Source: Pseudarthrobacter sp. fls2-241-R2A-127
Lineage (GTDB): Bacteria; Actinomycetota; Actinomycetes; Actinomycetales; Micrococcaceae
Assembly (NCBI RefSeq): GCF_030209355.1
Contig: NZ_JARVSF010000006.1
Span: forward strand, 155,233-219,232
Reading direction: 5' to 3'
Length of the DNA stretch: 64,000 nt
Below the pieces are notes generated by a model, which saw only the letters and a list, made by a program, of their open reading frames with translations, was not told the DNA's origin and did not search any database. The position numbers and the translations under genes are program-made. This document shows positions 17,047-25,167 of the stretch, in pieces; within the stretch, counting starts at the first letter, position 1, and every line of letters begins with the position of its first letter.

Positions 17047-17676
17047 GTGACTTCCAACAGCATCTCTTCAGCACCTGCGACAGCGGACGATCTCGGCCCC
17101 GCGTACCTCGATTGCCCCACCGGGCTAGTGGAACATTTCTTCTCGGACGGCATCTTCCGCTGGTCTGACGATTTGTACCGCATCTACGGCTACGAGCGTG
17201 GCGACGTCATCCCGTCGATGGAGATGGCCCTCGCCCACATCGAACCTGATGACAGGCCCAAGGTACAGGCGTTCTGGGAGCGCGTGGCCGCGTCCGGCGG
17301 ACCGTCATCCATTTACGTCTCCATCCGGGACCGAAAGGACCGGCAGCACAAGCTGCTCTTTTCCGGCGACTTCATCATGGAAGACGGCACGCCGGTCGGC
17401 GTCTGGGGCGTCGTGGTGGACCTGACCCAATCCATCCATTCAGACCGGCGTCAGCTGGCCACGGAGGCCGTCGCCGCTTCAGCGCGCAACCGGGCGGTCA
17501 TTGAACAGGCGAAGGGCATCCTGATGGGCCGCACGGGCGTCAGCGCGGACGAGGCCTATGAGCTGATGAGCCAGCAAAGCCAGACCCAGAACAAGAAGGT
17601 CTATGCGATTGCGCATGAGATCGTGAAACGTGCCACGCGGCAGTCCACAGAACTGACCGCGCCGGCCGGCCCATGA
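17047..17676 (+). CDS. PAS-ANTAR domain protein (RNA-binding antiterminator type)
   Basis: 209 residues. Residues 30-130 form a PAS fold (FSDGIFRWSDDLYRIYGYERGDVIPSMEMALAHIEPDD then VGVWGVVVDLTQ). Residues 140-195 form an ANTAR domain (RNRAVIEQAKGILMGRTGVSADEAYELMSQQSQTQNKKVYAIAHEIV) with the conserved Ala/Gly and aromatic positions. ANTAR proteins bind paired hexaloop RNA hairpins and prevent termination; here a PAS sensor presumably gates this directly. GTG start. It is a monocistronic gene; the RNA targets are not evident nearby. Confidence 0.88.
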   Translation: MTSNSISSAPATADDLGPAYLDCPTGLVEHFFSDGIFRWSDDLYRIYGYERGDVIPSMEMALAHIEPDDRPKVQAFWERVAASGGPSSIYVSIRDRKDRQHKLLFSGDFIMEDGTPVGVWGVVVDLTQSIHSDRRQLATEAVAASARNRAVIEQAKGILMGRTGVSADEAYELMSQQSQTQNKKVYAIAHEIVKRATRQSTELTAPAGP

Positions 17677-17709
17677 AATATCCCGGGACGGCCCGGTGTT
17701 GCCGCCGGT

Positions 17710-18351
17710 ATGACAACAATCGGAATCATCGGTGCAGGACATATTGGCAGCCAGGTTGCACGCAAGGCCGTGGAGCTGGGTTATGACGTGGTGATCAGCA
17801 ACTCCCGCGGGCCCGAAACCCTCCAGGAACTGGTGGCCGAGCTCGGCCCGAAGGCCCGCGCGGCGACGCCGGCCGAAGCGGCAGCCGCGGGCGACTTTGC
17901 CGTGGTTACGGTGCCGTTGAAGAACTACAAGGACATTCCGGCCGAGCCACTGGCCGGCAAGATTGTCATCGACACGAACAACTACTACTGGGAGCGGGAC
18001 GGCAGGATTCCGGCCCTGGACAACGGCGAAACCACCACCTCGGGGATGCTGCAGGAACATCTTCCGCAGTCAAAGGTGGCCAAGGGCTTCAACCACATCA
18101 TGGCCAAGGACATCACCACTGACGGGGCGCCTGCGGGCACGGAGAACCGCCGTGCCCTGGCCACCGCCAGCGACTCCCCGGAGGCCGCCGAACTGGTCAC
18201 CCGCCTCTACGACGAGTTCGGTTTCGACACCGTCAACGTTGGCCCGCTCTCGGAAAGCTGGCGCGTGGAGCGTGACCGCCCGGCGTACGTGAAGCGGCAG
18301 ACGGCCGCTGAGTTGACGGACAACCTGGCCAAGGCGCCGCGGACTCTCTGA
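17710..18351 (+). CDS. F420-dependent NADP oxidoreductase-like protein
   Basis: 213 residues with an N-terminal Rossmann fold (TIGIIGAGHIGSQVARKAVELGYDVVISNSRGPE) and the family's NADP oxidoreductase region (VVTVPLKNYKDIP, IDTNNYYWERDG). This class (PF03807-like, YjgR/FNO type) reduces NADP with F420 or acts on small ketones with NADPH; without structure I cannot choose. The start codon at 17710 follows GCCGCCGGT and has no clear ribosome site, so it could be leaderless or start slightly differently. It ends just before a strong hairpin. Confidence 0.8.
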   Translation: MTTIGIIGAGHIGSQVARKAVELGYDVVISNSRGPETLQELVAELGPKARAATPAEAAAAGDFAVVTVPLKNYKDIPAEPLAGKIVIDTNNYYWERDGRIPALDNGETTTSGMLQEHLPQSKVAKGFNHIMAKDITTDGAPAGTENRRALATASDSPEAAELVTRLYDEFGFDTVNVGPLSESWRVERDRPAYVKRQTAAELTDNLAKAPRTL

Positions 18352-18373
18352 CCAGGCAGCAAAGGGCTTTCAC

Positions 18374-18415
18374 CACACCACTGGCCGGCAGGTCGTCCTG
18401 CCGGCCAGTGGTGTG
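18374..18415 (+). terminator. 19-bp perfect hairpin after the oxidoreductase gene
   Basis: A 19-bp perfect stem (18374-18392 with 18397-18415) has a 4-base loop TCGT. It begins 23 bases after the stop codon. There is no U tract, as is common for actinobacterial terminators. Confidence 0.7.
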
Positions 18416-18556
18416 TCCGGTGGCGGCCGCAGGGTCCTCGATGAGGACCCTGCCGGGCCGAAAGGGACGAGGGCGGCGGCAATGAAAGCCGCCGCGAAGG
18501 CAAGCGGGTACCTAATCTGCTTACAATCGAAACCTCTGACCACTACCGAGGGACCC

Positions 18557-18910
18557 ATGAAGAAATTCGCCACAGCCCTGTTTGCCGCCGGCCTCGTTGC
18601 CTCCGCCACGGCCTGCTCCGCCCCGCACCAACTGACCACCGCTGAAACCTGTGAGCGGATCCAGGCTGTTGTGTCGAACCCCGCCAACAATGCCGGCAAG
18701 ACGGGCATGAACAACCTCGCCAACCAGATCCGCCCCATCCACGCCGTTGCGTCGGACGACCTCAAGCCCGCCCTCGCCTCGATCCTTGCGTACACGGATG
18801 AGCAGGCCAAGGAGAACCCGGACAAGGACAAGCTCGCCGATCTCCAGTCCGGCTACCAGGAAGCCGGCAGCACTTACAGCAAGCTCTGCGGCCAGGCCGG
18901 CGGCCAGTAG
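18557..18910 (+). CDS. Small secreted lipoprotein, unknown function
   Basis: 117 residues. It starts with MKKFATALFAAGLVASATAC, a lipoprotein signal whose lipobox ends at Cys20. The mature part is about 97 residues, helical and rich in Ala, Asn and Lys, with two cysteines (in AETCERIQ and SKLCGQ) placed near each end, likely a disulfide. GAGGGACCC precedes the ATG; the longer open frame upstream has no lipoprotein signal. I do not recognise a family. It stands alone between a terminator and the convergent dehydratase gene. Confidence 0.7.
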   Translation: MKKFATALFAAGLVASATACSAPHQLTTAETCERIQAVVSNPANNAGKTGMNNLANQIRPIHAVASDDLKPALASILAYTDEQAKENPDKDKLADLQSGYQEAGSTYSKLCGQAGGQ

Positions 18911-18951
18911 TCAGCTGCCGCAGCCCGGGCGTCCAGTTCGTCCGGGCTGCG

Positions 18952-19884
18952 TCAGAGCGTGGCCGGGTCCGTATTGGCGCCGCAGAGGATGACGACCACC
19001 CGTTCGTCCCCTGCGGGTACGTATGCTCCGGCGGCCAACGCAGCGTAGGCCGCTGCCGCGCCGTGCTCCACCACCATCCTGTAGTCGTTCCAGAGTGCCG
19101 AGCGCGCGGCAATGATGTCCGCGTCGCTGACCAGGACGCTTTCGACGCCGCAGCGGACCGCCACGGAATAGCCGATGTCACCGATCCGGCGGGCACCCAG
19201 GGAGTCCGCCGCGACGCCGGACACCGCCACATCCACCGGCCCACCCGCTGCCAGGGCAGCGTGCAAGGTGGGTGCGGTTGCCGGTTCCACGGCCACCACC
19301 TTGGCGTGGCCTTCGACGGCGGCGGCCACGCCCGCCATCAGCCCGCCGCCACCCACAGCTACCAGGACGGTATCCACGTCCGGCACCTGCTCCAGCAGTT
19401 CGGTGCCCACGGTCCCGGCACCGGCGGCGATTTCCGGCTGGTCGTAGGCGTGGCAGTAGACGGCGCCGGTTTCTTCCGCATGTGCCACCGCGGCCTCGTA
19501 GGCTGCAGCATATTCGGCCCCGCCCTGGACCACCGTGGCGCCGATGGCCATCAGTTTGGCCACTTTGACGGCGGGCGCGGCTTCAGGAACAAACACCGTA
19601 GCGGGCACGCCAAGCTGACTGGCTGCATACGCGTTAGCCAGCCCGGCGTTCCCGCCTGACGCCACCACTATGCCCACGCCGGCCCGCAGTTCCCCGCGCT
19701 CCTTGGCGGCGAGGATGCGGTTCAGCCCGCCCCGGGCCTTGAACGTGCCCGTGTGCTGCATGAATTCGCATTTGAACCATACGGAGCCGGGGTAGGCATT
19801 TGTGTCCGCCGCCATGACGGGCGTCCTGCGGATGAGGCCTGCCGTGCGGCGCGCGGCCTGGTCAATATCGGCGCGGTTTATCAT
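18952..19884 (-). CDS. Serine/threonine dehydratase-like PLP enzyme
   Basis: 310 residues, fold type II. MQHTGTFKARGGLNRI contains the PLP lysine (Lys49), ASGGNAGLANAYAA binds the substrate carboxylate or PLP, and VAVGGGGLMAGVAAA is the glycine-rich phosphate loop. SGGN replaces the usual SSGN, as in several threonine dehydratase/serine racemase-like members. There is no ACT domain, so it is the catabolic or short type. The start MINRADID at 19884 lies one base after the stop of the small gene upstream, with which it is probably co-transcribed. Activity on serine versus threonine is not decidable. Confidence 0.85.
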   Translation of the reverse strand: MINRADIDQAARRTAGLIRRTPVMAADTNAYPGSVWFKCEFMQHTGTFKARGGLNRILAAKERGELRAGVGIVVASGGNAGLANAYAASQLGVPATVFVPEAAPAVKVAKLMAIGATVVQGGAEYAAAYEAAVAHAEETGAVYCHAYDQPEIAAGAGTVGTELLEQVPDVDTVLVAVGGGGLMAGVAAAVEGHAKVVAVEPATAPTLHAALAAGGPVDVAVSGVAADSLGARRIGDIGYSVAVRCGVESVLVSDADIIAARSALWNDYRMVVEHGAAAAYAALAAGAYVPAGDERVVVILCGANTDPATL

Positions 19885-19885
19885 C

Positions 19886-20149
19886 TCAGACTTCGTCGTC
19901 CCAGGTGCCCGGGTCATTCAGCGCCTCTTCCGGCGCGCCTTCCCGGGACGCTTCTTCGCCGCCCACGTAGGATGCGGGCACGGTTCCAGCTGCCTGGGCC
20001 TGCTGTTCCTCACGGATGTTCGCTGCGCCGGGCTGTTCCGGATGCTGTCCCGACTGGGGCGCCTGCGGGGCCAGTTCCTTCGCCGTGTCGGGGTCCCCCG
20101 GCCCCCGGAGGTCTGCATTGTTCTGGGGGTCATCGCTGGAACCCGTCAT
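19886..20149 (-). CDS. Small acidic disordered protein, unknown
   Basis: 87 residues, hydrophilic, rich in Pro, Gln, Glu and Gly, with no predicted fold (MTGSSDDPQNNADLRG at the start, GTWDDEV at the end). AAGGCAGGAC precedes the ATG at 20149, which argues for a real gene. It ends one base before the dehydratase start. I do not recognise it. Confidence 0.55.
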   Translation of the reverse strand: MTGSSDDPQNNADLRGPGDPDTAKELAPQAPQSGQHPEQPGAANIREEQQAQAAGTVPASYVGGEEASREGAPEEALNDPGTWDDEV

Positions 20150-20414
20150 GGTCCTGCCTTTCACCTGGGACTGTTTGTCCGGGCGGGGAAGCGCCTGCCC
20201 GGCCTCCAGCCTATGGGCTTTACCGCACCGGGCCAGGAAAACCACGGGCAGTTTTGCCTTCCGGCGCCCCGGAAACCCCCGAGGGCGCACGCGCACACTT
20301 CCACCCGGCGTCGTATCCTGCTTGGACGGTGGCCGGCGTGGCCATCCCGGGCGCACTTGCCCTCGTTCTCCGCGGCATGTTCAACCAGGCGGCCGCCCGA
20401 GCCCGGAGCCGACC

Positions 20415-21671
20415 ATGACCGTCGTGCAGATCATTCCGCTGGCAGTCCTCGTGGCGATGTTCGTCATCGCCACAAGGTGGCCCCTCAACATCGGCGTGAT
20501 GGCGCTGGTAGCCTCCTTCGGCGTCGGCTACTTCATGCTGGGGATGTCCGACCAGCAGATCCTGGCAGAGTTTCCCGCCAGCATTGTGCTGACCATCATC
20601 GGCGTAACCTACTTCTTCAGCATGGCGCAGCGGAACGGCACCATCGGCATCCTGGTCAAGGCCTGCGTGCGAATGGTCCGCGGAAGGACGCTGCTGCTGC
20701 CTTGGGTATTCTTCCTGGCCGCTGCGGCCCTGACCTCGCTGGGCACGTTTTCCCCTGCCGCGATCGCGCTGCTGGCTCCCGCGGCCCTTGGGTTCGCGTA
20801 CGAATCCCGGCTGCACCCCGTGGCCATGGGTGCGTTCATTATCAACGGCGCCCACGCCGGCGGTTTCTCCCCGCTCTCGGTGGCCGGGGTGTTGGTCCAT
20901 GACATCGCCTTGCGGAACCATTTCCCCATCTCCCAGGGCGGCCTGTTCGCCGCGAGCTTCGCCCTGAACCTGATCCTCTCGGCGCTGACCCTCCTCCTGT
21001 TCGCCCTCACCGGCAGGCTCCGGGACGGCGCGGGCGGCCAGCACACGGACGTCGATATGCCGTCCACCGAACGGCCCCATGGCGAGCAGATCCTGACGCT
21101 GGCCCTGATCGCCGCGATGCTCGTGTGCACCCTCGGTTTCCATCTGCCGATCGGGTTCGTGGCCCTCTCCGCCGGCCTTTTGCTTGCCTTCGTCAACATC
21201 AAGGAACACAGGACCTTCATTGGCGGCATCTCCTGGTCCACGGTCCTGCTGGTGGCCGGCATGATCACCTACGTCTCCCTGCTGCAGCACGTAGGCGTGA
21301 TCGACACCCTGGCCATGCAGGCCCTGGCCCTGGGTGCTCCGCTGCTGATCGCACTGGTCCTCTGCTACGTCATCGGCGTTGGCTCGGCCTTCGCTTCCTC
21401 CACCGCGCTGCTGACAGCGTTCATCCCGATGGCCGGCCCCCTGCTCGCCACGAGCTCGCTCAGCGCCTCCGGAACTGTGGCCGCGCTGTCGGTCGCAGCC
21501 ACCGTCGTCGACGTCTCCCCTTTCTCCACGGACGGCGCCCTGGTGGTGGCCAATGCCCGCGAGGACGACAGGCAACGGGTTTACCGGCAGCTGATGTTCT
21601 ATGCAGGCGGCGTGGTGCTGGTGGCTCCGGCGTTGGCTTGGGCACTGCTGGTAGCTACCGGCATCATGTAG
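20415..21671 (+). CDS. MatC/SLC13-like carboxylate permease
   Basis: 418 residues with about 11-12 membrane segments. The N-terminal half resembles the MatC (malonate/dicarboxylate carrier) domain: IGVTYFFSMAQRNGTIGILVKACVRMVRGR and FIINGAHAGGFSPLSVAGVLVHD. The second half repeats the topology and holds VIGVGSAFASSTALLTAFIPMAGPLL and VDVSPFSTDGALVVANA, typical of the ion-transporter superfamily. The substrate is probably a di- or tricarboxylate. The ATG at 20415 follows CGGAGCCGACC. It is followed by a dctA gene, so two carboxylate carriers lie in tandem, but operator-like boxes between them suggest separate control. Confidence 0.75.
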   Translation: MTVVQIIPLAVLVAMFVIATRWPLNIGVMALVASFGVGYFMLGMSDQQILAEFPASIVLTIIGVTYFFSMAQRNGTIGILVKACVRMVRGRTLLLPWVFFLAAAALTSLGTFSPAAIALLAPAALGFAYESRLHPVAMGAFIINGAHAGGFSPLSVAGVLVHDIALRNHFPISQGGLFAASFALNLILSALTLLLFALTGRLRDGAGGQHTDVDMPSTERPHGEQILTLALIAAMLVCTLGFHLPIGFVALSAGLLLAFVNIKEHRTFIGGISWSTVLLVAGMITYVSLLQHVGVIDTLAMQALALGAPLLIALVLCYVIGVGSAFASSTALLTAFIPMAGPLLATSSLSASGTVAALSVAATVVDVSPFSTDGALVVANAREDDRQRVYRQLMFYAGGVVLVAPALAWALLVATGIM

Positions 21672-21696
21672 CGGCGGTCACAAAGCGTGATTAGGG

Positions 21697-21732
21697 TTCC
21701 ACAATGTGGAAATCAGTTTTCCTCTTGCGGAA
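21697..21732 (+). promoter_or_regulatory. Paired IclR-like boxes upstream of the first dctA
   Basis: TTCCACAATGTGGAA (21697-21711) is a near-perfect palindrome; TTTCCTCTTGCGGAA (21718-21732) is a second copy exactly 21 bases on. The pair lies 71-106 bases before the dctA start. A pair with the same 21-base spacing precedes the glyoxylate operon (49505-49540). Confidence 0.6.
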
Positions 21733-21802
21733 TAAGTGTGATGAGGATTACTTTGGAAACAGCCCCGCAAACGGGTTGTTCCCAATTGATAGGCAAAGGT
21801 CA

Positions 21803-23290
21803 ATGAAGATCCCAAACCCTGAGGCACTGAAGGCGAGTTCGGTGCCCGCGAAGAGGAAGCCACTGTACAAGTCGCTCTTCTTCCAGATTCTGATCGCCGT
21901 CGTGGCAGGTGTACTCATCGGGCATTTCTGGCCCGACCTCGGTTCCCAACTGAGGCCGCTTGGAGATGGCTTCATCAAACTCATCAAGATGATCATCGCG
22001 CCGCTGATCTTCCTGGTGATTGTTACCGGAATTTCAGCCGTAGGCGACGTCAAGGCGGTTGGAAGGGTTGGGGTCAAGGCCCTGCTCTACTTCACGGCAG
22101 CCACGCTGTTCGCCCTGGTCTTTGGACTGATCATCGGAAACATCGTCCAGCCGGGCGCCGGCCTGAACATCGACCCCTCAACACTGTCCCAGGCGGACCT
22201 GGACGCAAAGACCGGCACAGCGCCACCCAAGGATGCTGCTTCCTTCATCCTCGACATCATTCCGGCCAGCGTCATCGGCGCATTTGCCAGCAACAGCCTC
22301 CTGCAGGTCCTGTTCTTCTCCGTCTTCTTCGGCGCTGCAATCGTCGTCATCGGACGCGAGAAGTGCCTGCCGGTCATCAACGTCATGGAAACGGTCCTGG
22401 AACTGATCTTCAAGATCATGGCCTGGATCATGAAGGTGGCACCGCTTGGCGCGTTCGGGGCCATGGCGTTCATCATCGGCCAGTACGGGCTGGATACCCT
22501 GAGCACCTACGCGGTCCTGATCGCTGCCTGCTACGGCGCCGCGGTGATCTTCATCGGCCTGCTCTTCGTGGTGGCCTGGAGTTTTGCCCGGGTGCCGCTC
22601 TGGCAGTTCCTGAAGTACACCCGGGAGGAGTTCCTGCTGGCCCTGGGCACGGCATCCACCGAAGCGGTGATGCCCCGGATCATGACCAAACTGACCAATG
22701 CCGGCTGCTCCCGGGCCACCACCGGTCTGGTGGTCCCCACGGGCTACTCCTTCAACCTGGACGGCGCAGCCATCTACCTCTCCATCTCGCTGCTGTTCCT
22801 GGCGCAGGCTTTCGGCCACCACCTTGACCTGGGCCAGCAGCTGGCAGCCCTCGGCGTGCTGCTGCTGACCTCCAAGGGCATGGCAGGGGTCCCGGGATCG
22901 TCGTTCCTGGCCTTGTCGGCCACGGCCGCAGCGCTCGGCATCTTCCCGGTGGCCGGCGTCGCGCTCCTCCTGGGCGCAGACCGGCTCATGGACTCGATGC
23001 GGGTGGTGGTCAACCTGCTGGGCAACTGCGTGGCCACCTTCGTGGTGTCCAAGTGGGAGGGGCAGTTCGACCACAGCGTCATGGTGCGGGCCTTCAAGGG
23101 GGAAATTACCAACCACGACTCCGCCATCCTGCTCGGAAAAGAAGAGGACTTCGAAGGCCAGGAGCTGCAGCGCCTGACCGAAGGCCAGGATCCTTCGCCG
23201 AAGTTCCGCGGGGCACCCACCCGCGATGTCATTCCGGAGCTCCCGACAGACGGGAGTGCCCGCGTAGGGTTCGGCAGCAAGACGCAGTAG
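21803..23290 (+). CDS. dctA: C4-dicarboxylate:cation symporter DctA (first paralogue)
   Basis: 495 residues of the DAACS/glutamate-transporter-like fold: eight helices and two hairpins. Recognisable blocks include LYKSLFFQILIAVVAGVLIGHFWPDLG, KMIIAPLIFLVIVTGISAVGDVKAVGRVG, LALGTASTEAVMPRIMTKL (serine-rich hairpin region), VVPTGYSFNLDGAAIYLSISLLFLAQ, and GADRLMDSMRVVVNLLGNCVAT. It takes up succinate, fumarate, malate and possibly orotate with protons or Na+. AAAGGT precedes the ATG at 21803. A close paralogue is at 31669-33132; both promoters carry TTCC..GGAA boxes. A strong terminator follows. Confidence 0.92.
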   Translation: MKIPNPEALKASSVPAKRKPLYKSLFFQILIAVVAGVLIGHFWPDLGSQLRPLGDGFIKLIKMIIAPLIFLVIVTGISAVGDVKAVGRVGVKALLYFTAATLFALVFGLIIGNIVQPGAGLNIDPSTLSQADLDAKTGTAPPKDAASFILDIIPASVIGAFASNSLLQVLFFSVFFGAAIVVIGREKCLPVINVMETVLELIFKIMAWIMKVAPLGAFGAMAFIIGQYGLDTLSTYAVLIAACYGAAVIFIGLLFVVAWSFARVPLWQFLKYTREEFLLALGTASTEAVMPRIMTKLTNAGCSRATTGLVVPTGYSFNLDGAAIYLSISLLFLAQAFGHHLDLGQQLAALGVLLLTSKGMAGVPGSSFLALSATAAALGIFPVAGVALLLGADRLMDSMRVVVNLLGNCVATFVVSKWEGQFDHSVMVRAFKGEITNHDSAILLGKEEDFEGQELQRLTEGQDPSPKFRGAPTRDVIPELPTDGSARVGFGSKTQ

Positions 23291-23317
23291 GCAGCCCGCG
23301 CGGCAAGCAGGTGCAAT

Positions 23318-23361
23318 GAGGGCGGCCCAGGACAGAAATGTCCTGGGCCGCCCCTCGTTTT
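23318..23361 (+). terminator. Rho-independent terminator after dctA
   Basis: A 17-bp stem with one bulged G (23318-23334 with 23339-23356) and a GAAA tetraloop is followed by GTTTTGG. It begins 27 bases after the dctA stop codon. Confidence 0.85.
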
Positions 23362-23446
23362 GGCTTTCGCCGGCATGGCGCGGCTGCCGTCCGCCCGCCG
23401 CTGCCACATGGTTACCCGGACAGCTTCTTATGGAATAATCCGAAGA

Positions 23447-23462
23447 AGTGGTCCTAACCGGA
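23447..23462 (+). promoter_or_regulatory. dre-like DasR/NagR operator upstream of the GntR gene
   Basis: AGTGGTCCTAACCGGA resembles the DasR-responsive element ACTGGTCTAGACCAGT in length and spacing of its TGGT/ACC arms. It lies 25 bases before the start of the GntR/UTRA regulator, consistent with autoregulation. A second site is at 25092-25107. Confidence 0.5.
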
Positions 23463-23487
23463 CCGCTCCAGACTAAGGAGGGGCTGG

Positions 23488-24240
23488 ATGTCCGCCACAC
23501 CAGGCACCACGGCGCAGGCGGCCAACGCGCCCATCAACAACTCACAGATCCCCAAGCATGAGCAGCTCCGGCTCATCATCCTCAAACTCGCCAAGGAGGA
23601 GCTGGAGCCCGGCGCCCGGCTTCCCAGCGAGCGGACGCTCATGGACTCCTACGGCGTCAGCCGGATCACCGTGCGCGCCGCGATCGGCCGCCTGGTCAAC
23701 GAAGGGCACCTGGTGCGGGTCCCGGCCAAGGGGACGTTCGTGGCGGACTCCCCCGTCCAGTCCACCCTGCACCTTGCCTCGTTCACGCAGGAGATGGAGG
23801 CGATGGGCCACGTCCCCAGCACGGTGGTCCTGGTGGCCGAACAAGTGGCAGCCCCCGACGAAACGGCAACCGCGCTCAGCCTCACTCCCGGCGCGGAGGC
23901 ATTCCACCTGAAACGGCTCCGTCTGGCGGACGGCAGGCCGGTCAGCGTGGATGATGCCTGGTACAACCCCCAGCATGCGCCCGGGCTGTTGGGGATCGAT
24001 CTCACCGGTTCCGTCTACAAGGCACTCGCTGCGCAGTTCGGCCACCAGATCGACCGGGCCCGCCAAAGCGTCCGGTCCGAGGGCGCCCCGGCCGACGTCG
24101 GGGCGCTCCTCGGCACGGGAACCGGAGCTCCGGTGCTTGCGTTTGACCGCGTGTCCTATTCGGGCACCCTGGCCATCGAGCATTCACGCTCGTGGTACCG
24201 GTCGGACCGCTACTCCCTCACCATGGAAGTCCGCCTGTAA
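23488..24240 (+). CDS. GntR/HutC-family regulator (DasR/NagR-like)
   Basis: 250 residues: a GntR winged helix (about residues 20-88, GARLPSERTLMDSYGVSRITVRAAIGRLVNEGHLVRVPAKGTFVA) and a UTRA effector domain (about 98-245) that in DasR/NagR binds GlcN-6-P or GlcNAc-6-P. AAGGAGG gives a strong ribosome site for the ATG at 23488. Its position beside PTS, nagB and nagA genes and the two dre-like sites support a role as the GlcNAc regulator. It converges on the PTS IIA gene with 6 bases between the stops. Confidence 0.88.
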   Translation: MSATPGTTAQAANAPINNSQIPKHEQLRLIILKLAKEELEPGARLPSERTLMDSYGVSRITVRAAIGRLVNEGHLVRVPAKGTFVADSPVQSTLHLASFTQEMEAMGHVPSTVVLVAEQVAAPDETATALSLTPGAEAFHLKRLRLADGRPVSVDDAWYNPQHAPGLLGIDLTGSVYKALAAQFGHQIDRARQSVRSEGAPADVGALLGTGTGAPVLAFDRVSYSGTLAIEHSRSWYRSDRYSLTMEVRL

Positions 24241-24246
24241 AGCAGC

Positions 24247-24705
24247 TCAGCCGAGCGTAAACAGCAGTTCGCCGGCGCCCACGGTGCCGGCCTGCACAAG
24301 GGTGGCAGTGTCCGGTTTGGTATCCAGCACGACGACGGGGCTCACCATTGAGTAGCCCGCGGCCAGGGCCGCGGTGGGATCCACGTGCATGACCCGCTCG
24401 CCGGCCTGGACCACGTCCCCTTGGGCCACCAGCACCTTGAAGCCTTCGCCCTTGAGCTTGACGGTATCGATGCCCACATGCGTCAGGACGCCACGGCCCG
24501 ATGCTTCAACCACCACGAAGGCGTGCGGCAGCATCTTGACCACTTTCCCCGCAACGGGGGACACGACGTCGAACGCCACCCCGGCGGGCGGCTCCACTGC
24601 CGCGCCGGAACCCACCATCTGACCTGCGAAGACAGGGTCCGGAACATCCGCGAGCGGAACTACCGACCCGCCGATCGGGGCGTTAACGGGCAAGGACGGC
24701 GCCAC
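24247..24705 (-). CDS. PTS system glucose/GlcNAc-type EIIA domain protein
   Basis: 152 residues, a free-standing EIIA(Glc) fold: PIGGSVVPLADVPDPVFAGQMVGSGAAVEP, then the active site MLPHAFVVVEASGRGVLTHVGIDTVKLKG in which the His of LTHVGIDT is phosphorylated by HPr and the other His stabilises it. A GTG start (24703-24705) overlaps the IIB stop codon by one base (TAGTG), so the two are translationally coupled. It passes phosphate to the EIIB encoded just upstream for sugar uptake by the divergent EIIC. Confidence 0.88.
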   Translation of the reverse strand: MAPSLPVNAPIGGSVVPLADVPDPVFAGQMVGSGAAVEPPAGVAFDVVSPVAGKVVKMLPHAFVVVEASGRGVLTHVGIDTVKLKGEGFKVLVAQGDVVQAGERVMHVDPTAALAAGYSMVSPVVVLDTKPDTATLVQAGTVGAGELLFTLG

Positions 24706-24935
24706 TAGAGGAGGTCCTCGATGTCTTCGGCGAGCGTGTCCGCTTCGGGGCCAACAATGACCTGCACGGCGGTGCCGGCGGTCAGGACGCCGTGGGCTCC
24801 CGCAGCCTTGAGCGAGGCCTCGCTGACCAGCGAGGAGTCCTTCACCTCGGTGCGCAGCCGCGTGATGCACGCTTCCACTTCCACGATGTTGCCGGCTCCG
24901 CCCAGGCCTTCGATGATCTTTTCTGCTTTGGACAT
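24705..24935 (-). CDS. PTS system glucose/GlcNAc-type EIIB protein
   Basis: 76 residues, a single EIIB(Glc) domain. EACITRLRTEVKD contains the phosphorylated cysteine (Cys23), and GVLTAGTAVQVIVGPEADTL matches the family end. AAAGGG precedes the ATG at 24935. It is divergent from the EIIC gene and coupled to the EIIA gene; in many bacteria these three domains form one NagE polypeptide. Confidence 0.9.
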   Translation of the reverse strand: MSKAEKIIEGLGGAGNIVEVEACITRLRTEVKDSSLVSEASLKAAGAHGVLTAGTAVQVIVGPEADTLAEDIEDLL

Positions 24936-25091
24936 GGCTGCCCTTTCTGACGGTGCCCGTACGGAGCACATCTTCCAACACCTGGGCCGGCGGCCCCGGT
25001 ACGACCAATGATGGCTTCATTTGCCACGGGCGGCCCGTCCTGGAGGGAATTTTCCTTCCTTGACACCGGACCGTGGGATGAATCACACTGA

Positions 25092-25107
25092 ACTGGTCAT
25101 AACCAGA
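25092..25107 (+). promoter_or_regulatory. dre-like DasR/NagR operator between EIIB and EIIC genes
   Basis: ACTGGTCATAACCAGA has exact dre length and both TGGT and ACCA arms in the right place. It lies in the 232-base gap between the divergent PTS genes, so one repressor could control both directions. This is the better of the two dre-like sites. Confidence 0.65.
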
Positions 25108-25167
25108 CAGTACCGGCTGGAACCCATTCTTCACAAGCCCCCATCCGAACCCCGCAGAGGTGCAACC

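Noticed and set aside
25001..25018. A third dre-like site (CCGGTACGACCAATG) near the EIIB start
   Set aside because: The arms are 3 rather than 4 bases apart and one arm is degenerate; it falls below the other two sites.
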